Shown one piece after another: positions 10,661 to 23,189 of a stretch of 64,000 bases of DNA. The position numbers and the translations under genes are program-made. The notes below the pieces were generated by a model that had not been told where the DNA came from, did not search any database, and worked only from the letters and a program-made list of their open reading frames with translations. How positions within the stretch are numbered: the stretch's first letter is position 1; each line of letters opens with the position of its first letter. Source of the stretch: Aradus depressus (lineage: Eukaryota; Arthropoda; Insecta; Hemiptera; Aradidae); the NCBI GenBank assembly GCA_963662175.1, contig OY759216.1:33435087-33499086 (forward strand). Direction: 5' to 3'.

Positions 10661-11865
10661 CTGAAAGAAAAAAAAAACATTAAATTAAAAATTTAAAAAA
10701 TGACGCAATAAAAAATTTTTTTTTGTTCATTATTTTATTTACTGAAACCTTGGTGGAGAGCTTTTTTTTTTTTGGGGGGGGGGGGGGGGGGGCTTGAAGT
10801 GTTAGAGGGGAGGCTTGTGGGGGCTTGGTCTTATAAACATTTGAGCTCAAACTCCAAGTCTCTAGCTGTAATAGAGGCCGAGATCCCTGCACAGGCTCTG
10901 ATGAAACCTGAAGATCTTGGAGACGGCAAACCCGATTTTCACCATCATGGCTAACAACCATCTCACAAATACCAGCTTTTGAAACGAAAAAATCGCTTTG
11001 AAATCGGTTCAGTTCTCTTAGAGCTACGATGCCACAGACAGACAAACTCACAGACAAAGGCTTAAAACTTATAACACCCCTCCTTTTGCGTGGGGGGTTA
11101 AAAAAGGAACAAACACATCAGACAATAAAGAAACTGATTACTTCTTAGTTTCAAAAAATGTTCCCATTCAAAGATCTTCTTAGGCTGCTTTATAACAGGT
11201 GTCAAACATATTTTCTCTCGAAGAAAGTGGACAAGAAATGTCTAAATCCTTCCTTAACATCGAATTAATGCTACTTATTATGAACCGTTACTTGCCTTAG
11301 CTGCATTTATAGAGAAAAAAGCAGCGAGGACAATGATGCCATTAAGTATCATGCAGACGGTTTGAGTTTTTTTTTTTTTTTTGTTCGTTTGTTTTCTATT
11401 GAAATAATTACTGGACAATGCCAGACATGTATAGACTACAGATCTGAAATTCGTTTTTTATTTATTTTTTCTACTTCGCAAGCTATACAATGTACAGGAG
11501 AAGTTATGTTATCCTCAGAAATCCGATGTTGTATTTTCACTGGAATTTCATATATTCCCACCGCATGATTCCCAAAAAAAAACTGTCTATGATGTACCTC
11601 ATAGTTGGAAATACATAATAAACGTGAAATAAAAATAACGGGGTTAAATAATATTTTTAAATAGCGAAAGAGACAAGAGGTAGCGAAGTGTGGAGTGAGG
11701 TGGTGAGGCCAGAGGGGGGAAGTGAGAGAGTAGAGAACAATGGTTTCATTCTTTGTCCGGATATCGCACGTAATAAACTTCAGGTGAAGTGATATAACGC
11801 AGTTACTATCGGAAACGCTGTGTAACCTGCTAGTCTAATATAAAAATGTATATATAAATACTTAC
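10661..11865 (-). other. Intron 2 with repeat inserts
   Basis: An intron of about 1.2 kb. A G-run (about 10773-10792) begins a block to about 11100 containing a conserved-looking repeat that ends in ACAGACAGACAAACTCACAG, a wording typical of dispersed insect repeats. A degraded TACTTCCCCAG-family end lies at about 11470-11570. Confidence 0.5.
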
Positions 11866-11908
11866 AAACTTTGTGTAAGAATGCCTTCTTGAACCAGCAT
11901 TCCTTGCA
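11866..11908 (-). CDS. sls: Kettin/Sallimus titin, coding exon 2
   Basis: A 43-bp micro-exon, residues 32-45, encoding VQGMLVQEGILTQS plus two bases. It is bounded by a tttcag acceptor and a gtaagt donor. The incoming phase is 1 and the outgoing phase 2, which fit exons 1 and 3 exactly. It supplies a short hydrophobic/Gln segment just before the first Ig domain. It is too short to detect by similarity alone; confidence comes from splice sites and phase. Confidence 0.68.
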
Positions 11909-12746
11909 CTGAAACAGAAAATAAACATATCTAGAAAATAAACATATGTAAATAAAAAACAGAAAAATAAAAACGAAAAGTTTATGTAAATAGATAAACT
12001 TTTTATTGCACTAAAGAATAACCTTTATGGCAATGAATGTTTTTTTCTTTTTTACAAAGTACATAGGTATAAATAAAAGAAAAAATATCTAAATATATAA
12101 TAGTAACAAATAAGTATTTTAGCAAGGAAGTATTTGAACTAAATGGTACAGATAATTAGACCACAAGCTGGGGAAGGCGATAACCATTGATTTCACCGTT
12201 TATTATCAAGATGAAATGTTGATAAACTTCTTTTGTAGGTCTTGTGTCTCCCCCAAGAAGTCGAGTGGTAGTAAGAACATAAGCCAACTTGTCCAAATAC
12301 TCGTAAATTTCGTCAAACACAGACACATCTTTGGACATGTTAACTCTTTGATCTGACCCAAATGCAAGAGGATGAAACCAGGAGCACTAAGTGGGAAGAT
12401 GTCCTTGCATCATGGGAATTGTGCCACAGATTTCTGAAGAAAAAAAAAATTTTCTCCGCTTTTAATCTATGTTTCCGCTTTTCGATTACCAAAGCATATT
12501 TAGTAGTACATATCCAGTCTGTGTATTGTAGACATCCATTGGAAGCATGTAAACAATTACAAACTCTAACGCTCATTGTGAACATCGCATAGTTTTCCCC
12601 GTGATTTGTCCCTTCATTTATTTTACTCAGAGTACGATAAACCGCAGGAATTGCATCAAAACAGAACTGAAATTAGAACTTCTTAATATATCCGGCAATT
12701 GTTCTCCTTTTTCTAACCCTTGAAAAGGAATTCCTGGAGCCTGATA

Positions 12747-13356
12747 TATAGGGGAGACTGTTGTACCTTGGTCATAGTGTACCTTGGATCAGTCAGTAGT
12801 TTCTCAACAGGTACTGTTACCTGAGCAACAAAAGTGGTACTGTTTGAAAGTTTTCCCTCCATAATGTGGAGTAAGTGTATGGAGGGTGCGTTTCATGCTC
12901 TTATATTCTAGTGAAAAATGAAATAAATTTTTCAGTGCCAAAAGTAACAAAATTTGATTTTACTATTTATTTTTTTAAGACTATATGATTGTGAGTAGTG
13001 TTTAAAATCATAGTCCACCTGAAACACCGCTTATTGGTGTGTAATATGATAAGTTGCATTTCACTCTAATGCCTAGACTAGGCATTAATCTATGCTTTCT
13101 ACACTAAGTGTAGAAAGCATAGATTATGTTGTTTGCAAAGATGTACCATCGTGTACCTTCGATCAATTGTATTTCTATTAAAAAATATTTATTTAATAAG
13201 ACTTGATAATGCCATTAATGTTCAAACTGGGTGCAAATCATAGTAAAATATATACTTATTGACATAGGAGAGTTAATTTAATTATTAAAAACCAACAACC
13301 CAAATATTTATTAATTTTTTTTAAAAGTGATCCAAGGTACAACAGTCTCCCCTATA
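12747..13356. mobile_element. TIR element (~0.6 kb, non-autonomous) with double-hairpin interior
   Basis: Left end tataggggagactgttgtac at 12747 is matched in reverse complement by gtacaacagtctcccctata ending near 13356; the matching arms run about 24 bp. No coding frame lies inside. Two adjacent near-perfect palindromes sit at 13067-13126. Flanking AT repeats obscure the target duplication. Confidence 0.75.
13067..13126. repeat. Tandem palindromes (two hairpins)
   Basis: Bases 13067-13087 form an inverted repeat with 10-bp arms (taatgcctag). Bases 13086-13126 form one with perfect 20-bp arms, ctatgctttctacact in the stem, around a single central base. Both lie in the middle of the TIR element at 12747-13356. 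Confidence 0.9.
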
Positions 13357-13399
13357 TATATATATATATGCGCCACATTAGATTATTCCTACTTCCCTC

Positions 13400-13915
13400 C
13401 TATGTTCACAATAAACACATGAATACACTACAATTTGTCTTCTTTGTCAAATTAGGGCATCCTTTCAGGAATATGTAAAAGACAGCGGACCTTTTAGTAA
13501 AGTACCCAACCGAGAGGTAGGGTATTATTGCTTCATCCTTTATTAAGAATGAGATTTAAAGATGTTAATAAAGAATAAATACATTTAAAAAAACAAAACA
13601 TTTCAATGTGAAATCACGACGAAAATATCTTGACACAGTCAAATTGAGACAAAAATATAGCTATCTATGTTCTGACCTATGTTAACAATAAACAAATGTA
13701 GACAACTATGTATATGCGAATGTTTTTCTTGTCAAGTCAGCAGATCCTTTCAGGATTTTTTAAAAGACAGCAACCTTTTAATAAAGTACCAAGAGTTAGG
13801 GAAGTATTATTGCTACCTCCAAATTTATTAAGAATGAGATTTAAAGATAATAATAAATATAAATATTAAAAAAAAAAAACATTTCAAAGTGTAAACACGA
13901 CGAAAATATCTGGAC
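13400..13915. repeat. Diverged tandem duplication, period about 270 bp
   Basis: About 13400-13625 and 13672-13915 share in order: tgttcacaataaaca/tgttaacaataaaca, atcctttcagga, aaaagacagc, ccttttagtaaagtacc, attaagaatgagatttaaag, acatttcaa, and cacgacgaaaatatct. The copies differ by small indels. No coding frame. This looks like a local duplication of an unnamed sequence. Confidence 0.75.
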
Positions 13916-14884
13916 AGTTTTGGGAGCTTCTTCAAAATAATACATGTCTTATATATATTTTTTTAAATATTTACTCCTGTACAATTTGAATTTTTCTATT
14001 TATGAAGTTTTGGACTTCGATAATACATAATATTATTATGTAATATTGATGGTAACTATGTAATTAAAATAATAATCCTTTCTACTATCAAAAAATAAAT
14101 GTATGGCAGGGGGCAAAAGAGGGTTATATAATTTTGCCAAGTCCTAGAATACTCTAATTGATACAATTCAAATAAAATATATATAATTGTTTCGTGTAGG
14201 AGATCCCTACAAACATAATATACTATAAGTATGTGGGTGGAATGATATATCTACACATAGGGACCTAAGCATCCCTTCAACTACTTTTCTAGTTATATAG
14301 CCTAATTGAGTTCATTTATATTAACAATGATATCAATGACTCAAATCTTACAGTGACCGACAAAGTTCAGCCAAGCTAACGCACCTCAAATGTACAATGA
14401 CCAAGACTTCTGAGAATATCCACTGTGCAACTTGCCCCTAGGTCCTAAAGAAGGTCTATGATAGTTCTCAGTTTCACCTATAGATGGTGCTCGGTGACGA
14501 CATTGAGAGAGTTGCGGTGTGACTCAGGATCAGGAGAGCAGCTGTTGAAGAAACCAACCCATGTATGGTCACAATCGGAAGGAGGGTCAAGGGAACCCAC
14601 ACTTCATAGCCCTAATGTCGGCATTTATTAATGTGTTAACACCAAATTTCATATTAAAATCCCTCTTAATATTAACAGATTACTTGGTTCAGAAGTAATG
14701 GAGACAATTTAAAGAAATATATTTTGAGAAGAAGATGGCTAAAAGTTAATGCAAATGAATGGGTTACAAAGTAATAAACACTGAAAGACTGTTATGGTGT
14801 AAATGCAGCTGACAGTAGAAGAGAGCCGTTTTTAAAAGGTCAATATTAGCAAAGTTTCAGGTTTATATTCATTGAATTTGAAAT

Positions 14885-15103
14885 TAGAGCTACTTGAGCA
14901 TGCCGTCCCTCGGATTGGACGTTCAGTGATGGTCTCAAGCCTGAGTTACTCGTTGAAGATCCCTACCCTAAATAAATAAACCTAGGAAGGTAAAATGTAG
15001 GACTCCCATTGTAGAGTCAGTCACATGTCCACCAGAGCGATGAAAGAGAGCATTGGTAGTAGGCGAAATGACCTCTTAGTTAAAGCCCGGACATGAGTCA
15101 TAA
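14885..15103 (+). repeat. CCTAA-tailed SINE, 5'-truncated copy
   Basis: Body of the SINE from gcatgccgtccctcggattg through gtccaccagagcgatgaaag to agcccggacatgagtcata. The tRNA-like head is missing and the sequence is diverged, so this is an old copy. Confidence 0.8.
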
Positions 15104-16924
15104 TAATAACTAACATCGATTAAGCTAGCAAAGTCGTGCACAAAATGTAAGTAAAATATACAACCACTTGGAAGGTCTCAAGTTAAAAGTAATACTATTC
15201 CTTTATATTTCAATGGTCAATATTAATTAAACAGTACATTAATTAAACTTTAAAGTTGATTTTTGAAAATTTAGAAAGGGCAGAACGACCTTTTATATAC
15301 TCAGCTAACAATACGAGTATGTCCTCCAGGTGACCTCCTTCAAACCCCACAAAATTCTTATCAAGGACATTTAATAGGGTTAAATTAATTGGGCTCAAAG
15401 ATTATTGGTCACTCGCTTAATCAGATAGAGCAAAGCCCCTTTCATCACAGTTAAAGTTCCCTTGAAAAGAACTTCTTCCTTGTTACTTGGTGATGGCGTT
15501 GAAAAGAATGTTGTAAAACAACCATTGCAACCTGAATGGCCTACATTTTTTTACAATTTTAAATTTTGAAAACATTGGTGCAATTTTTTTCGATTCACCA
15601 AAACTTTAACGATTTTTTCAATATTGAAAATATATGAAAGAAAATGTATTAAGTATATCTTTTTAGTGTTCCATACCAAAATTAGCAATACGGAACACTT
15701 ATGGAATCACCTCGATGTCCGTCCGTCTGTCACGGGCCATTTACTCTGAAACTATTCGACGGAAACAGTCTTTATTCGGTGGTCTTCATTTGTTGGTTCA
15801 ATTTTGTATTTTTTGACATGAATTAATGATTTTTTCGCCTGTTGACAACTGAAACAATTAACAAGACGAGATCAGTTAGCAAAATAAACCCGAATTATTC
15901 GTTAAGGGTAATTTAGTAGACACCTTCAAAATTAGAATTGGAATTGTTTTCCTTAAATTATTTATTCGTTAACCGAGCAGTTGACCCTATGTTCCAAATT
16001 TCCTGAGTCATTGCACTGGAAGGCGGTTGGAAAATCAAAAAAGAAAACAAAAAGTGTGATCATTCTGTTTTTTTTTATCGTTTAGGTTTAACGTTTGGAA
16101 CTCAAATTTAAGCTAAACCATCTGGCTCTCTAAAGATCGAGACGAAATTTCGAATTGCAACATTTTAATAAATAATATAAAGTTTTACGGTTGCTTTTCT
16201 GGAATTCCACATGATTAGGCGAGTGTTTAAACCCAGATAGAGATTGTGAGTGACGCTCAGTAGAATCGAAGGATCAAATGTCAAAGTGGGAATCAGCATT
16301 TCGTGCTTGAGTGTCAACAACCCCATCAATATATACATATATGTACGTATATACATATTTTTATCTTGAAAGAAAGCTGATTCGATTTCTTTAATGTTGT
16401 TGCTTGGATCAGCTAAACTTAGTGAAATGTCAAAGGTCGATGCGGATCAACCAATGAAAAATATGTCGATGAATCAGGCTGTAGGGGTATAAATATTAGT
16501 AAGCACTTCTCCAATAGCGACGTCTTGGAAACACACAGAGGTAAATAAACTTGGCGAACCTACTCACCACTGTTACCCATCCATAAACACCAATAATTCG
16601 GATCAGGCAAGTTTTCGAGTACGCCATACTCTTATTGACATTATTTAATTTTTTTATTAGTACAAGTTCCTTTAGTTATTTTCGAACATAATTTTGTTTT
16701 TTGTAAATATCTTGATTTTTTTCATATATTTTTACCAGAGTTTTTTTATTTGAAATTATTCATATATATATGTATTTATTTTTATTAATCCGTTGATTAA
16801 AAGTTCATATATTTTATTTATTTTTGCAATTGTTTGTCCCTTCATTTGTTGTTAAGTTTAACCAATCGTTTTGTTAAGGGTCAAGAGATGTAAGAAGGCA
16901 TTGTTCTTCCGCGGCGGGAATAAA

Positions 16925-17262
16925 TAAACTATGTTTTCGTCTCCCTCTGAACCCAGTTTATTGATTTGGTTGAAAATCAATAGTTGTTGACTTCTGAATC
17001 CTCACTAAATTTCATGTTGATACATGATTACATTAATAGGGTTATTGAGTTAGACCCCTCCTCTGATTCCTAGCTTCCCTTTAGCTGAAAATACATAAGT
17101 ATAGTCCTTGTTTGGGTTTTGGATTCATAAATAAAATTCAATGTTGGTACGTTCAATACTTCGGTAGTTATTAAGATTTCTTTGTTAAGCCCCCCCCCCC
17201 CCCCCTCCCCCCATCCCTTTCTTAATCCTCCTCTTCCCTTCGCCCGATTTGGCTGAAAATCA
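16925..17262 (+). repeat. TACTTCCCCAG-family repeat, partial
   Basis: It contains the family words ggttgaaaatcaatagttg, acttctgaatcctcac, ctaaatttcatgttgataca and a C-run with a following ccgatttggctgaaaatcaa at its right edge. A minus-strand CCTAA-tailed SINE is inserted immediately after gaaaatcaat at about 17263. Confidence 0.65.
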
Positions 17263-17575
17263 ATAGGTTAGGTTAGGTTTTATGACTCATGCCCGGGCTT
17301 TAACTACGAGGTCATATCGCCTACTTCCAGAGCACTCTTTCGTCACTCTGGTGGACATGAGCCCGACTCTACTGTGGGAGTCCTAAATTTTGCCTACCCT
17401 AAATTTTTATTCATCTAGGGTAGGGGTCTTTAACGAGTACCTGACATCGTACAGGCTCGGGACCATCGCTTAACGTCCCTTCCGAAGGACGGCGTGCTTA
17501 AGTTTATTTTACCTCCCAGATAAAAGAAACTAAGGGCCTCGGTCGGGTTACGAACCCACAACCTTGAGCTCAGTT
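17263..17575 (-). repeat. CCTAA-tailed SINE, nearly full length
   Basis: Reading on the minus strand: truncated tRNA-like head ending with a B box degraded to gtaacccg, body with cacgccgtccttcggaaggg, then the 3' region agcccgggcatgagtcataa and tail aacctaacc. On the plus strand the tail appears as ggttaggttaggtttta. Confidence 0.85.
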
Positions 17576-18289
17576 AATAGAAAGTTAATAGAAAAAAACT
17601 CATTTCGAGAAACAAAATTACATAAAAAAAATTTTAAGGACCAATAAGAATAGTAATTTCCATATTTGAAAAGTAAAAAGTATAAAAACAAGTTTTGAAA
17701 GTTTAAACTATCATAGAAGCAATTCAGTATAACCTAAAAAAGGCTTATCAGTGGACAAGTTTCTACACTGATTAAAACTCAAATCAGTAAAACATTGTGA
17801 AGAGGATGCCAAAAGAAGAAAGACAATTTAATAGGTAAACTTCAAAATAAATATGAAAGAAACATAAAAAAAGATCAGTTCAATAACTAATTACAAAATA
17901 AACGCAAGGAGTGGAATCCACAGATGGGAATTTTTAGAACGAAAGATTCTTGGAAGTTAAACATCAAATTGGAACCAAATGAAGGTAAAAGGAACATCGA
18001 AGAATAATAGGGAATCAATAAAACAAGATAATTATTGGGAAAAAAAAGGGAATAATCAAGAAGAAGAAGAAGTGAAAGATGATAAAAAGAAAACGACTCG
18101 ATGGAATCGGAAAGTTGATAAGTAAATTCATTTTATATTTTTATTAAATTCAATTTTATTTAAATATATTATTAATACAGTGTCGTCTTTACGCATATAC
18201 AATTTCTTGCCGATATATTAATTTCTTCAGGAGTTATCGTTATATAGATATACTCACGTACACAAACATACGGGATATTTTTTTAAATA

Positions 18290-18396
18290 ATTTTTGTAAT
18301 GAAGGGGTCGGATCACATGAAATTCTGATTAAAACTGAACACCGAATTTCTGATTGATTACGTAACTTCCCCTATACTTCATAATCTGGGGAAGTA
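18290..18396 (+). repeat. TACTTCCCCAG-family repeat, right-end fragment
   Basis: It ends gattacgtaacttcccctat, acttcataat, then ctggggaagta, the right terminus of the family. The preceding words aactgaacaccgaatttctg match copies at 33000 and 31650. Confidence 0.7.
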
Positions 18397-19174
18397 AAAG
18401 AAATAGACATGAATACCTATATTTTACATAGATGGTCATGTGTTTTTCATGTAACCGCAGTAGACTACAATACAGATCTCATGTAGAGGCCCATTATTAT
18501 TCTGTGCACAGTTTCAACATCCATCACCCTCTTGTTGGTTTAACAATAACATCCTATTAATTATATTCATTATCTTATTATAATAGAAGTCCCACAAGGC
18601 CTTCGATAAACAATAGACTGTAGTTCCTACATATTGTACCGGTAACAACCTTTTCTGTAGTAGGCAGTTTGGGGACCACCCAGGAACCCCTGCCAATGTC
18701 GTTCTAACCCAAGTATTTTATTATATTAGCATTTTGTTGTCCGAAGACTATAAAACAAACAAGAACAAGACATCTGTCCTTTTGTCACTTAGAGATTAGT
18801 ATCTTTAGATAACGGAGAGATGTGATGCATTCGAACTTATTGAAGTCATTGAACTCTAACTTGGTTCATTCAGCGAAAAATAATAAAAATACATCTAGAT
18901 GGTGTGCGGGTTTCAAGCCGATGTCCCCTGTCACTTTTTACTTCATTAATAAGCTACCTAACATCAAGCATATGCAGTTTTGCCAATCCAAAATCATAAG
19001 AACAATTGTCGATGCTCCCTTCTATGTTTCCAACCTTACCCTCCACATTGACCTTAGAATTCCTTTTGTTATTGACCTCAGCTAGTCCCGCTTCTCCAAA
19101 TTCCACTCTAGCCTTTATTTCTATGTCAATCCAGTTGCTCGACTCTTGTCATCTCATTCCAAGCCAGATCCTCA

Positions 19175-19483
19175 CAAAGACTGAGGCGGCGCTGGCCGAG
19201 AGGTCTGCTGCTTTAATTTAGCAAACATATAAAAAAAAAATGGCAGTGGTGACCAGCTTCTCCTCTCAAGTACTCCTCGCACCTTCAGTTTTCCTTTCCT
19301 TCTTGGCCTGCCTCCACTGCTGGCCAGTGCACAGGCGAAGCAAGAAGACGGAGGAATCACACGGACCCCCGCGTCCTTCATTAAGTTGGAGAAATGGGGA
19401 TGGCAGAGAACCGGAGGTGTCCCTAGTTTAAGGGCTGATTATGTATTTATTTTACTTTTATTATTATTTATTCTTTTTAATAA

Positions 19484-19554
<71 letters not shown>

Positions 19555-19690
19555 TTTTTTCTTTTTTCTGTACATATGTAGCTCATTTATTTTATTATCG
19601 TTGTAAATACTTTTTTCTTATGGTATCACACCACATTTACCGATTGTAAATATTTAAAATAAAGAATAACAACTTTTTACCCTAAATCAG
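19175..19690 (+). repeat. Retroelement with tRNA-like head, related to the insertion at 45787
   Basis: It begins near aaagactgaggcggcgctgg and ccgagaggtctgctg, an A-box-like stretch resembling tRNA-Ser/Leu. The same head occurs on the minus strand at about 24440-24490. The middle word cctccactgctggccagtg matches the minus strand of the insertion at 45786-46144. It contains a long (AT)n/T-run and ends with an aaataaagaataa polyadenylation-like signal. It is probably a SINE or the 3' end of a non-LTR element. Confidence 0.5.
19491..19561. repeat. (AT)n microsatellite followed by T-run
   Basis: About 23 AT units followed by more than 20 T. It lies inside the retroelement at 19175-19690. Confidence 0.95.
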
Positions 19691-20049
19691 TGGGTATATA
19701 AGGTCAACCTTTAGTGACTACAACTTAACTAACAAACATTTCAATAATTTGGGATGGCCCTGGATACATTTGTAGAGAATGAGCACTATTGAGGCTTCAC
19801 AAGAGATGGGGTAAGCAAACCTGAAGAAAATGTTTTCATAGATGTCCTTCCTCTTCCAGGACCCATACACATGAGTTTCATCAAAACAGAACATTGAAAA
19901 AGTGGTTGAAATGTCTTCAAAGCGGGATAATACAAACCCATCTTCAGTGCTAACTGATTTAATAAAAGCAAAGTACTGTAAAAGTCTCTCTTTCAATTAA
20001 ATCATGAGAATTAACTTTTTTTTTTTTTTGCATTGTGAAATACATATTG

Positions 20050-20308
20050 TGAAACACTTAATAAAAAGTAAAGAAAAAACGTAGGGGTTTTAAAAAATAT
20101 TGTCTATTTCACAAAATATACATAATATGGGAGTACTTTCGGTATTGCTACCATCTTCGGCCACGACTTTACAACTACTGTATTTGTTGGGAGTACTTTC
20201 AGAATGCTACCACCTTCAGCCACGACTTAACAAATACTGTATTTGTTAAGTCGTGGCTGAAGATGATAGCAATACCGAAGGTACTCCCATATTATATATA
20301 TATTATAT

Positions 20309-20368
<60 letters not shown>

Positions 20369-20435
20369 TAATATATTTTTTTTAACCTACGTTTTTTCTT
20401 TACTTTTCTATTAAATCAGTTAGCACTAAAGATGA
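20050..20435. mobile_element. Foldback element (large inverted repeat)
   Basis: The left arm contains aaaaaacgtaggggtttt, tgtctatttcac, gggagtactttcggtattgc and ccacgactt. The right arm repeats these in reverse complement, with the axis at about 20233-20238 inside cttaacaaatactgtatttg. The pairing continues outside the arms: agtgctaactgatttaat at 19947 matches attaaatcagttagcact at 20408. The right arm carries an (AT)n expansion (20291-20367). No coding capacity. Single arms occur at 2655 and 47440. Confidence 0.75.
20291..20367. repeat. (AT)n microsatellite
   Basis: Imperfect TA/AT repeat of about 75 bp in the right arm of the foldback element. Confidence 0.95.
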
Positions 20436-21187
20436 TCTAATGTGACTGAAAGTTGTTTTTGCAAAATAAAGTTGTGTGTGGTATCTAACAACCCTGTGTT
20501 CTTTTATTAAGAACAGTGTACTCGCAACAACCTCCGAAAAAATCCTCAACAAACCTTTTTTTGCTATAAGATTCAAGGATACCTAAGTAAGTTTTCGATC
20601 GAACATTTTTTTGAGCTGCGATTTCTACACCTATAGGTACCTAATACTACTATGAATCATCTATGTACATCTATTACCTAATGTGTGCTATAATAAATAT
20701 AAATAGAGCTAAGAAACAATATATAATAAGAAAAGATAAACATTAAATCTGTGAGGTTAGATTTGAATCGCTTAATATTTTTAAATAGTAATTTCAGGAA
20801 ATTACATCCATTCAAACATATAAAATAATTCAAAACTATCTTTAAATGTTGAGAATTTTACGTGTCGATCAGACGGCACAGGTCCAAGATTCAAGTTGCG
20901 GTTTATGGTAGCTGTTACCCCACGCTCCATTAGGAGTGTAGAAAGAAAATAAAAGTGTATAAAAAGAAGACTTCGACATAAAGTCTTTTCATAATGGTCG
21001 TTAAATCAAAGACTTACATGGATTTTAGCAGAGAATGAAAGTAATTTACAACAAGCTCAAAAGGTTCTACCTAATAGTCGATTTTTTTCTAATGGTAAAA
21101 AGTAACGAAAAAATATTATGCAATTTAAGAATCTTATATTAAGAATCGATGCAAAAAAATATATATATTCACAATAAAGAAACCAAG

Positions 21188-21602
21188 AATGGGTTAGGTT
21201 TTACGACTCATCCCCGGGCTTTAACTACGAGGTCACATCGCCTACTACCAGAGCGCTTTTTTGTCACTCTGGTGGACATGAGCCCGACTCTACCGTGGGA
21301 ATCTAAATTTTCCCTACCCTACATTTTTAATCACCTATCCGAAGGACGGTATGGTTAAGTTTATTTTACCTCCCAGATATAATAGCACGCCGTCCTTCGG
21401 ATAGGACGTTTAGTGATGGTCCCGAGCCTGTACTTTGTCAGGTGGTCGTTAAAGACCCCTGCCCTAGGTGAATAAAAATTTAGGGCAGGCAAAATTATGG
21501 ACTTCCAAAGTAGAGCCGGGCTCAAGGGCCCCGCCCGGGTTTCGAACCCGCGATGTCAAGCTCAGCAGCAAGCACGCATACCACTGAGCTACCGGCGCCC
21601 TC
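21188..21602. repeat. Composite of CCTAA-tailed SINE pieces with an inverted middle
   Basis: 21188-21378 is the SINE 3' half on the minus strand, starting gggttaggttttacgactc. 21384-21525 is the SINE body on the plus strand (gcacgccgtccttcggatag onward). 21530-21602 is the tRNA-like head on the minus strand with a good B box (gggtttcgaacccg) and A box (ccactgagctaccggcgcc). The order tail(-), body(+), head(-) implies an internal inversion or nested copies. Confidence 0.8.
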
Positions 21603-22554
21603 TTTCACGTCTATATATATTCTGTATTATTTGCAATAACCTAATATTAGAGTAATAAAGTTCAAAAAAAAAAAATGAAAAGGCTAAAATTATGCATAAA
21701 GAAAAAGCAAAATTAGGGATGTTGTTTAGGATCAAAGATATCTTCAAAGATATTAAAATATCATAAAGTAATAAAGAAACTCCAATTTAACTGTTTCCGT
21801 TTTGAGAAGTCGAAACATGGATTAACTCATGTATTAGTGTTTTGGCACTAATGGTCATGGTAACGAAATACTAAATACCTAGTATAATATGCTATTATCC
21901 AAAATTAACGCGCTTTCCAATAACAAAAAAATAATAGAAAATCCAAAATTTACCTTTAATGAATGTAAGTGTGTTTAAAATTTGTCAAAGTAAATAACCA
22001 TAAAGTTGAACTAATTAGCCTACTTCTATCGGTACAAAAATATAAATAAATATACACCGTGCGTTGCCAATATACTGTCGAAGGTAAACAAAACAATAAA
22101 ATCACTGTTAAATAGGGATAACAAATATTACTACATTGCCTTCTTCAATTTTTCAATAACTTCCACATTATTTGAGATAAATATCTCTAGCTAAGAATGG
22201 CATAAAGACTGAATGAGTTGAGCTAAAATACAATGGATTGATCTAAAGATATTATAGTCCGAAATACATATTTTTCTGAAGATGTTTTAGTAAGAATGGA
22301 GTGGTTAGGGGTATATGCGCTGACTGCAATGTGATCTCTCAAGCCTAATTTTTTTTAGAATGCAGGCGAAAAACTCAGAAATGATTTAACAAAACCGAAA
22401 TTCTTTGCTTTATGAATGCAGTCTTTATGAATAATAAAGATTTTTACATTTTGTGTTATTAAAACGAAACGTTACACAAGAACAGCTCGAAAACTAAACA
22501 AATAATAGAGGCATGCTGTAGAAGTTCTAGAAAATTATAAAGTATGTACCCGTG

Positions 22555-22760
22555 TGGTGCTCGGGGTAGGGCGCGAGTAGCATGGTCCATGCGAGAGTTT
22601 GTCGCGAACTGAAGAGTGCAATGGGGAGACACGACCGGTCGCCCAATAAGGAGCTAGAAGGACCGGTTAGGAGCAGGCTCATGGTCGCTATCTCCACTCT
22701 CACTAGCCGGCGGGACAGGCGGTGCTCAGTAGGCGCAAATACAGAATTACAAATACAGAG
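22555..22760. other. GC-rich patch of unknown nature
   Basis: A stretch markedly richer in GC than its surroundings, with CpG-containing words (ggtagggcgcgagtagcatg, agccggcgggacaggcggtg). A plus-strand frame of 81 codons runs 22582-22827 but resembles nothing I know. It could be an alternative first exon, a gene relic or part of a repeat. Confidence 0.3.
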
Positions 22761-23189
22761 TCAAAGAGATTCTGCACACGGGTTTCCTATTCTTGAATCG
22801 ATTTTACTTCATTCAGCCAGGAAATGAATGTGATTGAAAGGAATTTTATGGTTCAACGCTATTGGTTCAAACCGGGACAGGAGTGTGGAGACCTGACTCA
22901 GGAAGCCGAAACCAAACCAACAACTCGGCATCATAGTAATGTCCCGGTTAAGAACCAATGATACAGGGCATGGAGAAAACCACTGGATCCAGTTGAGCCT
23001 TTCCCTAAAACTAAAACACAAAGAGCTAGAAAGATCAGCTATGAACAGGATAACACACTCCACTCTCAGGGCGACATGCGATTCAAAGTGGTAATCAATT
23101 ACAATCGCACACACTATGTAAGTTCTGTGCAGAGTTTCATGCATCGACACATGAGTAACAGATAGACTTTATGCGATATGCCCTTAACA

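Noticed and set aside
19718..19996. Minus-strand frame of 92 codons, possible transposase piece
   Set aside because: It overlaps the pairing flank of the foldback element and shows no catalytic motif; too weak to call.
22809..23150. Minus-strand frame of 113 codons
   Set aside because: No domain, no homology I recognise, and composition follows the local base content; only part overlaps a dispersed repeat.
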